The notes under the pieces: model-generated
What the model was told of the DNA's origin: nothing
Seen by the model: only the letters and a program-made list of their open reading frames with translations
Databases searched by the model: none
Made by a program: the position numbers and the translations under genes
Source: Gammaproteobacteria bacterium
GTDB taxonomy: Bacteria > Pseudomonadota > Gammaproteobacteria > Pseudomonadales > Pseudohongiellaceae
Direction of reading: 5' to 3'
Assembly (NCBI GenBank): GCA_002729315.1
Contig: PBTW01000072.1
Location: forward strand, 1 to 38,670
Length of the DNA: 38,670 nt
Part shown: positions 8,961 through 17,190 of the stretch, one piece after another
Numbering within the stretch: the first letter of the stretch is position 1
Layout: every line of letters starts with the position of its first letter

Positions 8961-9695
8961 CTAGTTGGCTTTTTTCATTTCGATAACAATTGCGCTCGCG
9001 AGCAACCAACCTCCGATAAACACGCTGAAAAACAGAAAATCCCTTATATCCAGCACGCCTTTTGCTATCGAGTCAAAGTGCGTGAGAAAACCCATGGCGG
9101 AAAAAGCATCAACCAGCCACTGAGGCATCCACGATGGAAACGCATTCAGCAAGATCGGTGATCCCATGATCACAAACAGAAAGCAAATGGCGACAGTCAG
9201 AATAAAAGCGATCACTGAATTTTTGGTGCAGGCGGACATGCAGGAACCGATCGCCAGAAAACCACCCGCCATAAACCAGCTTCCCAGATAGGCCGCTACG
9301 ATCACACCGTTATCCGGATCGCCCAGATAGTTCACAGTAACCCAGATAGGGAAAGTCAATGTCAGCGCGATACCTGTTAATGCCCATGCAGCCAAAAACT
9401 TTCCGAGCACCACGTCGACGAGTCTTATCGGGAGCGTCAGGAGCAACTCAATGGTTCCTGTCTTCCGCTCGTCGGCCCACAGGGTCATCGCAATCGCTGG
9501 CACCATGAATAGATAGAGCCAGGGATGAAAGCCGAAAAATGGCAGAAGATCTGCCTGCCCTCTCAGGAAGAACCCACCCAGATCAAATGTGAAGATTCCG
9601 TTGCTGATCAGAAAAATAATTATGAACACGTAGGCCAATGGCGTAGCAAAGTAGCTATACAGCTCTCGCTTGAAAATAATGCCAAGATTACTCAT
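8961..9695 (-). CDS. ABC-2 type permease, Gld/Nos-like
   Basis: A 244-residue integral membrane protein with about six TM helices, the size of GldF/NosY permeases. It begins MSNLGIIFKRELYSYFATPLAYVF, the typical start of this family, where a cytoplasmic amphipathic segment leads into the first helix. The conserved cytoplasmic block WADERKTGTIELLLTLP follows TM2 and is the usual ATPase-contact region of ABC-2 permeases. The ATG at 9695 overlaps the end of the ATPase gene by 8 bases; the open frame reaches 9872, but only in the shadow of that gene. It would form the membrane channel with the ATPase at 9688-10629 and the GldG-like protein. What is exported is not predictable. Confidence 0.92.
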   Translation of the reverse strand: MSNLGIIFKRELYSYFATPLAYVFIIIFLISNGIFTFDLGGFFLRGQADLLPFFGFHPWLYLFMVPAIAMTLWADERKTGTIELLLTLPIRLVDVVLGKFLAAWALTGIALTLTFPIWVTVNYLGDPDNGVIVAAYLGSWFMAGGFLAIGSCMSACTKNSVIAFILTVAICFLFVIMGSPILLNAFPSWMPQWLVDAFSAMGFLTHFDSIAKGVLDIRDFLFFSVFIGGWLLASAIVIEMKKAN

Positions 9696-10629
9696 CAGTC
9701 TGCCCCTCCGATAGCTGAGTGACGCTGCGAAACACATCTTCAAGCTGCCCTCTCTCAACGTGAAACTCGCTGATGGGCCAGTGGTTTTGCTGGGCAATTT
9801 CGGACACCTGCGAGAAGATGGAAGCCCCTCCCTTGGCAAATATTGTGTAAGCCAGCTTGTTGTCCTCTTCAACTTCTACTGACGCAACGCCGGGCAATGT
9901 CGCCAAGTCGGCAACCAGGTCATGGCTGTCAGTCAGGGTAACGCGAATCGCCTGGTGAAATCGCGATTGAGATTCGAGCTCAGACGGGGTGCCATCCGCC
10001 ACGATCTTCCCGTCTGCAATGATGACGGCTCGTGAGCACACCGCAGTGACTTCCTCAAGAATATGGGTAGAAATGATTATAATTTTATCGGTTGCCAAGC
10101 TCTTGATAAGCGCCCGCACGTGATGTTTCTGATTGGGGTCCAGCCCGTCCGTAGGCTCATCGAGGATTAGCACCTTTGGGTCATGCATGATCGCCTGCGC
10201 AAGACCCACCCGTCGCTTAAAACCTTTGGATAGCGTCTCGATAGACTGATCACGGACAGTCTGAAGGGCCACTTCGTTGATTACCTGATCAACTTTCTGT
10301 TCGATCTCAACACCCCGAAACCCGCGCACCTGAGCAATGAAACGCAAAAACTCCAGGGTAGTCATATCGCCATATGACGGCGCGCCCTCTGGCAAGTATC
10401 CGATAAGGCGTTTGGCTTCAAGTGCCGCAGTACTGATGTCATGACCGTCTATCGTCACCCTTCCGGAGGAAGGCGATAGAAAGCCGGTTATCACCTTCAT
10501 TGTGGTGGATTTACCGGCGCCATTAGGTCCAAGGAACCCCAGAACCTCCCCCTCTCGTATCGATAAGCTGAGATCATCGACGGCAAAGAACTGATCAAAT
10601 TTCTTAGTTAGATGGCTTATTTCAATCAT
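9688..10629 (-). CDS. ABC transporter ATP-binding protein, Gld/Nos-like
   Basis: A 313-residue ATPase with one nucleotide-binding domain: Walker A GPNGAGKST (near residue 40), signature SKGFKRRVGLAQA, Walker B VLILDEPTDGLDP and the switch His in IIISTHILEE. About 90 C-terminal residues (VTLTDSHDLVADLATLPGVASVEVEEDN) form the accessory domain common in ABC-2 exporters such as GldA, NosF and CcmA-like proteins. I chose the ATG at 10629 (MIEISHLTKKF), preceded by GGAAGA; a TTG at 10641 gives four more residues. It is the first gene of the operon and is divergent from lptM across 335 bases. Confidence 0.95.
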   Translation of the reverse strand: MIEISHLTKKFDQFFAVDDLSLSIREGEVLGFLGPNGAGKSTTMKVITGFLSPSSGRVTIDGHDISTAALEAKRLIGYLPEGAPSYGDMTTLEFLRFIAQVRGFRGVEIEQKVDQVINEVALQTVRDQSIETLSKGFKRRVGLAQAIMHDPKVLILDEPTDGLDPNQKHHVRALIKSLATDKIIIISTHILEEVTAVCSRAVIIADGKIVADGTPSELESQSRFHQAIRVTLTDSHDLVADLATLPGVASVEVEEDNKLAYTIFAKGGASIFSQVSEIAQQNHWPISEFHVERGQLEDVFRSVTQLSEGQTDE

Positions 10630-10964
10630 CGTCTTCCACAATTCACCGTTGTCTCATCCTGGATAAGCGGGCCTTCCGCCGTGTTTTAGCGGCAGCAACC
10701 CGCGCTACTGGTCGAAAGCTGAGGTAGGCGCTTTCCATCGGATGAATGAATTTTTTTGGCAAATATAGAGCCCTTGATTCTGCTTTTCAAGACCCGCCCC
10801 AATTGTTTGATCCATCCTGAAAAGTATAGCTTTTTCTGGACCAGTCTAGACGGTTTGGCCCTGTGTTTATTCGTATTGCACCGTTATAATGCGCTCCTCA
10901 AAAACGTTCTCCCGGTACGCCAGTCTTCGCCATTAATAAATCATTGAAAGAGGTCCAGTCAGGC
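10630..10964. other. Intergenic region, ABC operon / lptM
   Basis: 335 bases between the divergent ABC operon and lptM. In E. coli and Pseudomonas the divergent neighbour of lptM is cyaY; I found no trace of a CyaY reading frame here. The only feature I support is a perfect -10 hexamer near 10885. Short frames in this stretch lack ribosome binding sites and recognisable composition. Confidence 0.5.
10885..10890 (+). promoter_or_regulatory. -10 element for lptM-lysA-dapF
   Basis: A perfect TATAAT 75 bases before the lptM ATG. The expected -35 position holds only a weak TGTGTT-like sequence, so the promoter may be weak or activator-dependent. Confidence 0.4.
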
Positions 10965-11096
10965 ATGAGAAAAACCCGCCAACATCGGACCGTTGTTTTG
11001 TACGCAAGTATTGTCTTACTGGCTTTTCTTGCTTCCAGCTGTGGCCAGAAAGGGGGCCTGACTCGACCCGAGTCACCCGCAGCGAGCACCCTGTGA
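10965..11096 (+). CDS. lptM: LptM-type small outer-membrane lipoprotein
   Basis: A 43-residue lipoprotein too short for ordinary gene calling. A basic N-terminus (MRKTRQHR) and a hydrophobic stretch lead to a lipobox, LASSC, with the lipidated residue at Cys26. The next residues, CGQKGGL, match the conserved CG-x-KG-x-L start of mature LptM (formerly YifL), which stabilises the LptD/LptE lipopolysaccharide translocon and promotes its oxidative assembly in E. coli. Position agrees: lptM precedes lysA or dapF in many gammaproteobacteria. A GAAAGAGG ribosome binding site lies about 13 bases upstream. The tail after the motif is very short (about 12 residues) compared with the E. coli protein. 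It would be lipidated by the Lgt encoded at 32400-33188. Confidence 0.9.
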   Translation: MRKTRQHRTVVLYASIVLLAFLASSCGQKGGLTRPESPAASTL

Positions 11097-11143
11097 GGAC
11101 GCGGTAAGAGAGCCCCTCAGTCGACACTGGAACTGACTTCTTC

Positions 11144-12391
11144 ATGGATCACTTTAACTATCAGGGCGAGACGCTGTTTGCCGAAGGCGTTTCAGTAGCG
11201 ACTCTCGCCGAGACCTACGGGACTCCCTGCTTCGTCTATTCTCGGGCAACGCTGGAGGGTCACCTGCGTGCCTATCAGGAAGCGTTGTCCGGATTCTCTG
11301 GTCTGGTATGTTTCGCAGTGAAAGCCAACTCAAACTTGGCAGTGCTAAATGTTTTGGCTCGGCTGGGCGCCGGATTTGACATAGTCTCCGGCGGCGAACT
11401 TAAGCGGGTCATTGCAGCAGGCGGGGATCCTGCCAAGGTCATTTTTTCAGGTCTGGGCAAAACCGTCGGGGAAATCGAACAGGCCCTCGCGGCAGGAATT
11501 CATTGTTTCAACGTTGAATCTGAACCCGAACTTGAAAGAATCAGCAATGTCGCCAGGGCCCACGGGGTTGAAGCGCCTATCTCCATTAGAGTCAATCCGG
11601 ACGTCGATGCTGGCACCCATCCCTATATTTCAACCGGACTGAAAGAAAATAAATTTGGTATTGCCGCTGAATCGGCGCTTCGTGTCTACCTGAACGCATC
11701 CCAGATGCCGGGCATTCTAGTTACCGGCATTGACTGTCATATCGGTTCGCAGTTGACCACCGTAGAACCTTTCCTGGATGCGATTGATCGTCTACTCCTT
11801 ATGACAGATTTACTGGCCGCAGAGGGCATTACTATCTCGCATTTCGATATGGGTGGCGGCCTAGGTGTAAATTATGGCGATGAAAACCCACCGCTTCCCG
11901 CTGAACTTATGGCATCTGTAAGAAGTCGGTTCGAGGGCAAGCAAATGATGCTTATCGTTGAACCGGGGCGATCTATTGCAGCAAATGCCGGACTATTTGT
12001 TACCTCGGTGGAATATCTCAAGCACACTGAGCACAAAAACTTTGCAATTGTCGACGGTGCTATGAATGATTTGTTGCGCCCTGCTCTGTATGGCGCATGG
12101 CAGGAAATCATCCCCGTATCCAGGCGCAGAGCCCCTGTAGCGGTCTATGACGTTGTCGGCCCGGTATGCGAATCGGCGGACTTTCTCGGCAAAGACAGAA
12201 GTCTGAGTATGGAAGCAGGCGATCTGCTGGCGGTTAGGTCTGCGGGAGCCTATGGATTCGTCATGGGCTCCAACTATAATACGCGCCCCCGTGCTGCCGA
12301 GGTAATGGTTGATGGTTCAGCGCATCATCTGGTGAGAAAGCGTGAATCACTGGAAGAGCTGCTTCATCTGGAAAGCTGCTTGCCGGAGTAA
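11144..12391 (+). CDS. lysA: Diaminopimelate decarboxylase
   Basis: A PLP-dependent fold-III enzyme that decarboxylates meso-diaminopimelate to lysine, the last step of the pathway. Its 415 residues match the family. The Schiff-base lysine is Lys60 (VCFAVKANSN); other signatures are HIGSQ for PLP-phosphate/substrate contacts, the glycine loop GGGLGVNY, VEPGRSI, and GPVCESADF with the catalytic cysteine contributed across the dimer. It follows lptM by 47 bases and precedes dapF by 16, so the three are probably co-transcribed. That pairs the enzyme consuming meso-DAP with the one making it. The ATG at 11144 is the natural start, although its ribosome binding site is weak. Confidence 0.97.
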   Translation: MDHFNYQGETLFAEGVSVATLAETYGTPCFVYSRATLEGHLRAYQEALSGFSGLVCFAVKANSNLAVLNVLARLGAGFDIVSGGELKRVIAAGGDPAKVIFSGLGKTVGEIEQALAAGIHCFNVESEPELERISNVARAHGVEAPISIRVNPDVDAGTHPYISTGLKENKFGIAAESALRVYLNASQMPGILVTGIDCHIGSQLTTVEPFLDAIDRLLLMTDLLAAEGITISHFDMGGGLGVNYGDENPPLPAELMASVRSRFEGKQMMLIVEPGRSIAANAGLFVTSVEYLKHTEHKNFAIVDGAMNDLLRPALYGAWQEIIPVSRRRAPVAVYDVVGPVCESADFLGKDRSLSMEAGDLLAVRSAGAYGFVMGSNYNTRPRAAEVMVDGSAHHLVRKRESLEELLHLESCLPE

Positions 12392-12407
12392 GCACAGAAG
12401 GCAAACG

Positions 12408-13262
12408 ATGGCTTTATCTTTTACAAAAATGCATGGCCTTGGTAACGATTTTGCCGTCGTCGACGGCGTCACACAGGCAGTAAACCTGACTGCTGGGCAA
12501 ATCAAGGCCCTCGCGGACCGGCAACTGGGCATCGGTTATGATCAGCTTCTGCTGGTTGAACCCCCAAGCCAGCCAAATGTCGATTTCAACTACCGAATTT
12601 TTAACGTCGACGGCGTCGAGGTGGAGCACTGCGGAAATGGCGCTCGATGCTTCGCCTTGTTTGTAAGGGCAAAAGGCCTCAGCCAGAAAAATCCGCTAAC
12701 AGTAAAAACCCTCAACCGGGTTCTGTCTCTGAGCTTCGAAGAATCTGGCGATATTACCGTCGATATGGAAAAGCCGATGCTGGAGCCTGCTCACCTACCT
12801 TTTTGCGCAGACGGAAGACGCACAAAGTATCACCGCACGCTGACCGTTGGCGGCGTAGACCTTGATGTCGAATTTGGTGCTGTCTCGATGGGTAATCCCC
12901 ATGCGGTTATAATTGTTGAAGACCTTGAAAATGCGGCCGTCAAAGAGATAGGACGAGCTTTTCAAGCTCATCCGGACTTTCCAGACAGCGTTAATGTTGG
13001 GTTTATGCAGGTGCTTCAGCGCGACCATATAAAATTAAGGGTCTTTGAAAGAGGAACAGGCGAAACATTAGCCTGCGGAACCGGCGCCTGCGCAGCAACG
13101 GTGGTTGGCTGCCTTAACGGCCTACTGGACGAAACAGTAGAGGTTGACCTGAAAGGTGGGTGCTTGAAGATTCAGTGGCCTTTGTCAGTATCAGAGGATT
13201 CACCGGTCGTTATGACGGGTCCAGCCTGCATCGTCTATGACGGAATAATTGAGGACAGTTAA
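12408..13262 (+). CDS. dapF: Diaminopimelate epimerase
   Basis: Converts LL- to meso-diaminopimelate by a two-base mechanism using two cysteines. Both are present: Cys75 in EHCGNGARC and Cys223 in LACGTGACAA. The 284-residue length and the N-terminus MALSFTKMHGLGNDF (ATG at 12408) are standard; the 22 codons available upstream lie in the lysA tail and are not family-like. It lies 16 bases after lysA, and its TAA is followed directly by the possible TTG start of the next gene. The product supplies both lysine synthesis, through LysA, and peptidoglycan crosslinking. Confidence 0.97.
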   Translation: MALSFTKMHGLGNDFAVVDGVTQAVNLTAGQIKALADRQLGIGYDQLLLVEPPSQPNVDFNYRIFNVDGVEVEHCGNGARCFALFVRAKGLSQKNPLTVKTLNRVLSLSFEESGDITVDMEKPMLEPAHLPFCADGRRTKYHRTLTVGGVDLDVEFGAVSMGNPHAVIIVEDLENAAVKEIGRAFQAHPDFPDSVNVGFMQVLQRDHIKLRVFERGTGETLACGTGACAATVVGCLNGLLDETVEVDLKGGCLKIQWPLSVSEDSPVVMTGPACIVYDGIIEDS

Positions 13263-13994
13263 TTGGTGAACAGTAAAGCTTCTCCGACCAGTTGTCAGAG
13301 TGACAACGAAACGATGACCATAAGAGAAGATCAAGTTGTTGGCTACCTACGCCGAAACCCTGACTTTTTTGCCAGGCAAGATGATCTTTTAGCGGATATT
13401 TCATTGCCTCATAACAGCGGCAGCGCCATATCTTTACTGGAACGACAAGTTAATATCCTGAGGGAGCGCGGAACAGAAGCCAGGCAAAAACTGAATAATC
13501 TGCTCGAAAATGCCCGCAACAACGATCAACTCTTCGATACAACCCAGAATTTAGTGCTTGCGTTGCTGAGAGCAGCTGACGCGACAGAAATTGCAGAAAT
13601 TGCTCAGGATCAGCTGTCAAATCACGCCAATGTGGATGCCTGCGAACTCATCGTGATAGAACATGAGGGACTCGACATTGCCTCGACAGTGCGAACCCAA
13701 AGCGCAGAAAACCTCAAAACAGAGTTTGAAGACATATTCAGACTCAAAAGAACGCACTGTGGCAGCCTTGATCAGGAGGCAACTGATCAACTGTTCCAGA
13801 ATGATGCAACCTCAATCCGGTCAACCGCCTTATGCCCTGTCATCAGCAACGGTGAAGTGCTCGCGATTCTTGCGCTAGGAAATCAGCGGGAAGATACCTT
13901 CAGCGTCAATCTCGACACGTTGTTCCTGGACTTTATCGGGCGCGTGATAGGCGCTGTTCTGGGGAAACATATGGCTCCGTCCAAGGATCAATGA
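13263..13994 (+). CDS. DUF484 family protein
   Basis: A 243-residue protein of the DUF484 family, a GAF-like cytoplasmic protein of unknown function that lies between dapF and xerC in many gammaproteobacteria. The family N-terminus is plain: EDQVVGYLRRNPDFFARQDDLLADISLPH, then SAISLLERQVNILRERG, a predicted coiled-coil, and a GAF-like C-terminal half ending ILALGNQREDTFSVNLDTLFLDFIGRVIGAVL. The start is uncertain: TTG at 13263, 7 bases after GAGGA and touching the dapF stop; GTG at 13266; or ATG at 13314 without a ribosome binding site. The expected next gene, xerC, is absent and a glycosyltransferase gene follows instead. Confidence 0.9.
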   Translation: MVNSKASPTSCQSDNETMTIREDQVVGYLRRNPDFFARQDDLLADISLPHNSGSAISLLERQVNILRERGTEARQKLNNLLENARNNDQLFDTTQNLVLALLRAADATEIAEIAQDQLSNHANVDACELIVIEHEGLDIASTVRTQSAENLKTEFEDIFRLKRTHCGSLDQEATDQLFQNDATSIRSTALCPVISNGEVLAILALGNQREDTFSVNLDTLFLDFIGRVIGAVLGKHMAPSKDQ

Positions 13995-14003
13995 GCGTTT
14001 AGT

Positions 14004-17000
14004 ATGTCTGCCAGTCACATCCCCCATGACGGCAATGACAAATTAGTCTCGGTAATCTGCCGCACAGTTGGCAGACCGACGCTCGCCACTGCGCTTGACT
14101 CCTTGGCGCACCAGAATCACCCTACCCTCGAAGTTATTCTTGTTGATGCAGGCGGGACGAATCTCGAGGACAAAATTCCTCCTGACTTTCTCCACCAAAT
14201 AAAGTTAGTTGGGTCTGGCACTAGTTTGTCGCGCCCTGAAGCTGCCAATCTTGGCCTCGAGTCCAGCACCGGAGAATATCTGCTGTTTCTGGATGATGAT
14301 GACTGGATCGCTGCCGAACACATCAGCAATCTGGTGACTACCCTTATCGACAACACCAAGGTGATCGTGGCCTACAGCTCGACAGTAAAGGTCACAGAAC
14401 AAGGCGAGCTGACCGATCTCAACTTCAATCAAGATTACGATCCAGTCTTGTTGATGCGCGATAACTATATTCCGATTCACGCCGCACTATTTCGGCGGTC
14501 AGTCCTGCTGCAGGGGTGCCGCTTCGATCCGGAGCTTGAGATTTATGAAGATTGGGATTTCTGGTTGCAGCTGGCGCAGTTGGGCAACTTTCTCCATATC
14601 GACGTGACCAGCGCATTTTATCGCGAAGGGGGAGAATCAGGGACAGGCGCCGCGACCAATGACAATCGCTTCAGCCCGGACACACCTCCTGGCGCCTCAC
14701 GTGCTAAGCTCTACCAGAAATGGAAAGACCGGTGGAGTGGTGAGCAACTCAATGCCCTTATTGGTAAGAGTCTTGCTGAATCGACAATTCAGGAATTGCA
14801 TGACGAAATACTCCGCAAGGACAAGGCATTCGACAAAGTCTCCAAGCGACTGCAGAGCACCGAAGACAAGTTTCTCCAGCTTGAAAATCAGCACGCCGCA
14901 GAAATTCTTGCCCGATCGTCAGCTGAGCAATTCGCTGACCGGCTCAACTCAGAGAAAGCGCAGTCAGAGCACGCATTCCGCAACCGGCTTGCGGAACTGA
15001 CCATGCAGTTGAAACAGCTCGAGCATGCTCATGCTCTGATAGAGGACAGCTTGTTTTGGCGGGCAACCTACCCGCTTCGGCAAGTCAGAAATTGGTTTCA
15101 CCGACCCCGAAAAGGCGCTGTATCTGAAGCGCGCAAACCCGAGCTGGAAAGCCCTGATGCGCAGACTAGCAGCGAGCTGTCGGTGAAAGCGGCCTACAGT
15201 ATTCAGGCTAAACAGCATCTGAAGGAGTTCCTGGCCCGAGCGGAGCCTCTGGCTTTGCCCGACTCGAATTCGCCCAAAGTGAGCATACTGCTGGTATTTT
15301 TCAATCAGGCGCACCTAAGCCTGCTCTGTCTGGAATCAATTATTGAACAAGCTTCAGAGGTAGAGGTCGTCATCGTAGACAACTATTCCACAGACGAAAC
15401 AGCTCAGCTGCTCAACCTGATCAGCGGCGCAAAGCTAATCAAAAATCAGGATAACCTAGGGTTCGTTAAAGCGGTCAATCAGGGAGCAGCGCTGGCCAGC
15501 GCAGAACATATTCTACTGTTGAACAATGACACACGACTCGAGCAAGGCGCCATTGAATACGCGAATGAAACCCTTGAAAGTGGAGAGGATATTGGCGCAG
15601 TTGGTGGCAAGATCCTATTGCTGGACGGCAGTCTTCAGGAGGCAGGCAGTCTGATCTGGCAGGATGGCTCCTGCCTGGGTTACGGCCGTGGCGAAGATCC
15701 TGAGCAGCCCGAATATATGTTCAGGCGGGATGTCGATTACTGCTCCGGTGCATTTCTGTTATTTCGTAAGCAGGACTTTACTGCGTTGAATGGCTTCGAC
15801 GAAGAGTTTGCCCCGGCTTACTATGAAGAGTCAGACTTTTGCGTCCGGCTTAGAAAAAGCGGCAAGCGAGTGGTTTATGATCCGCGCGCGATCATTACCC
15901 ACTTCGAGTTCGCCAGCACGGGAGGCATCAATAAAGCCAGTGAGCTTCAGCTAGCGCATCGGGCGCTGTTCTATCAGAAGCATAGCGACTTTCTGAGTCA
16001 GTTCTATGACCACACGCGTCACAGCCCACTTCAGGCAAGGTCGCCCACTGGACTGCATAACGTGCTGTTTATCGATGATAGGGTGCCCTATCCAAGCATG
16101 GGTTCTGGCTATCCTCGAAGCTGCCATCTGCTGCAGACGCTTCTGGCCATGCCAGCCAGATTGACATTCTATCCCCTGCAATTCCCAGACGATGACTGGC
16201 AAGAGATTTACGCGCAAATTGGCATGGACTTCGAAGTGATGCTAAATCACGGCAGAGAACGACTGCTGGAATTCCTCCAATCGAGAATCGGCTTCTTTGA
16301 CTGCATCATCATAAGCAGAGACCATAATATGGATTTCTTCAATCAGGCTGTCCTGCTCGATCCAAGAATCGCGCAGCATACAAGGATCATATACGATGCG
16401 GAGGCCCTGATTGCGCCAAGGAAAATTATGCACCGGAGACTGCTGGGGGAGACGGTTTCGGAAGCGGAAGCCATCAGTGCTATCAAGCAGGAAGTCCACA
16501 AAGCCAGACTGGCAGACGCTGTCATTGCGGTGTCTGAAAACGAAGCAGACTATTTCAGATCATACGACAACAAAACCACGGTGGTAGCCGGGCATGCCAT
16601 TCGTCCCCGCCGTACAGGAAATGTCTTTGCCTCAAGAAAAGACCTGCTGTTTGTCGGAGCACTGCGAGAGGACGACTCGCCGAATGTCGATTCGCTGATG
16701 TGGTTTATGAAGCAGTGCTGGCCATCAATCAGGACCGCCGAGCCGGAAACCAGACTCGTGGTCGTCGGCGACAATACTGCGCCCGCATTGAATGAAATCA
16801 ATGATAAGCGCATAGTCTTCAGAGGTCGACAAGCCAGCATCGAGTCTTTCTACGACACCTGTCGGGTTTTCATTGCGCCGACGCGCTTTGCTGCTGGCAT
16901 TCCCCACAAAGTCCACGAAGCGGCTGCCAACGGACTTCCGTCAGTCGTCACCCCACTGCTGGCAGATCAGCTCACTTGGTCTCACGACAGCGAATTACTG

Positions 17001-17180
17001 GTTGCAGAAAGCGGAGAACAGTTTGCCGAGCAATGTCTGCGTCTTTATCGAAGCCCGGAGTTGTGGGCCAAACTCCAAGAGGGCGGCCTGAGGGCCGTCG
17101 GCAGGGATTGCTCGGAAGAGACGTTCAGTCAGGCAATTTTTTCGGTGGTCGAACAGCCAGCGAAACCCCTCGAAAGTTAA
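14004..17180 (+). CDS. Three-domain glycosyltransferase (GT2 + GT2 + GT-B)
   Basis: A 1058-residue protein with three apparent sugar-transfer modules. Module 1 (about 13-240) is GT-A/GT2: VSVICRTVGRP, DxD-like run Asp97-Asp100 then Trp, and EDWDFW (182-187). A charged helical, probably coiled-coil, segment (about 255-350) ends with DSLFWRATYPLRQVRNWF, a block often seen after such helices in multidomain glycosyltransferases. Module 2 (about 424-660) is a WbbL-like GT2: VSILLVFFNQ, NND (507-509), YEESDFCVRL (607-616). Module 3 (about 684-1050) is GT-B/GT4-like with PTRFAAGIPHKVHEAAANG (959-977), the nucleotide-sugar signature region. No signal peptide or TM helix is evident, so it should work on the cytoplasmic face. 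The acceptor is presumably an O-antigen, capsule or other surface glycan. It ends 10 bases from a convergent GT2 gene. Confidence 0.9.
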   Translation: MSASHIPHDGNDKLVSVICRTVGRPTLATALDSLAHQNHPTLEVILVDAGGTNLEDKIPPDFLHQIKLVGSGTSLSRPEAANLGLESSTGEYLLFLDDDDWIAAEHISNLVTTLIDNTKVIVAYSSTVKVTEQGELTDLNFNQDYDPVLLMRDNYIPIHAALFRRSVLLQGCRFDPELEIYEDWDFWLQLAQLGNFLHIDVTSAFYREGGESGTGAATNDNRFSPDTPPGASRAKLYQKWKDRWSGEQLNALIGKSLAESTIQELHDEILRKDKAFDKVSKRLQSTEDKFLQLENQHAAEILARSSAEQFADRLNSEKAQSEHAFRNRLAELTMQLKQLEHAHALIEDSLFWRATYPLRQVRNWFHRPRKGAVSEARKPELESPDAQTSSELSVKAAYSIQAKQHLKEFLARAEPLALPDSNSPKVSILLVFFNQAHLSLLCLESIIEQASEVEVVIVDNYSTDETAQLLNLISGAKLIKNQDNLGFVKAVNQGAALASAEHILLLNNDTRLEQGAIEYANETLESGEDIGAVGGKILLLDGSLQEAGSLIWQDGSCLGYGRGEDPEQPEYMFRRDVDYCSGAFLLFRKQDFTALNGFDEEFAPAYYEESDFCVRLRKSGKRVVYDPRAIITHFEFASTGGINKASELQLAHRALFYQKHSDFLSQFYDHTRHSPLQARSPTGLHNVLFIDDRVPYPSMGSGYPRSCHLLQTLLAMPARLTFYPLQFPDDDWQEIYAQIGMDFEVMLNHGRERLLEFLQSRIGFFDCIIISRDHNMDFFNQAVLLDPRIAQHTRIIYDAEALIAPRKIMHRRLLGETVSEAEAISAIKQEVHKARLADAVIAVSENEADYFRSYDNKTTVVAGHAIRPRRTGNVFASRKDLLFVGALREDDSPNVDSLMWFMKQCWPSIRTAEPETRLVVVGDNTAPALNEINDKRIVFRGRQASIESFYDTCRVFIAPTRFAAGIPHKVHEAAANGLPSVVTPLLADQLTWSHDSELLVAESGEQFAEQCLRLYRSPELWAKLQEGGLRAVGRDCSEETFSQAIFSVVEQPAKPLES

Positions 17181-17190
17181 AGCGCGCCGC

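Noticed and set aside
10756-10947. 63-codon frame upstream of lptM
   Set aside because: Needs a TTG start, has no ribosome binding site, and runs through the lptM -10 element; not protein-like.
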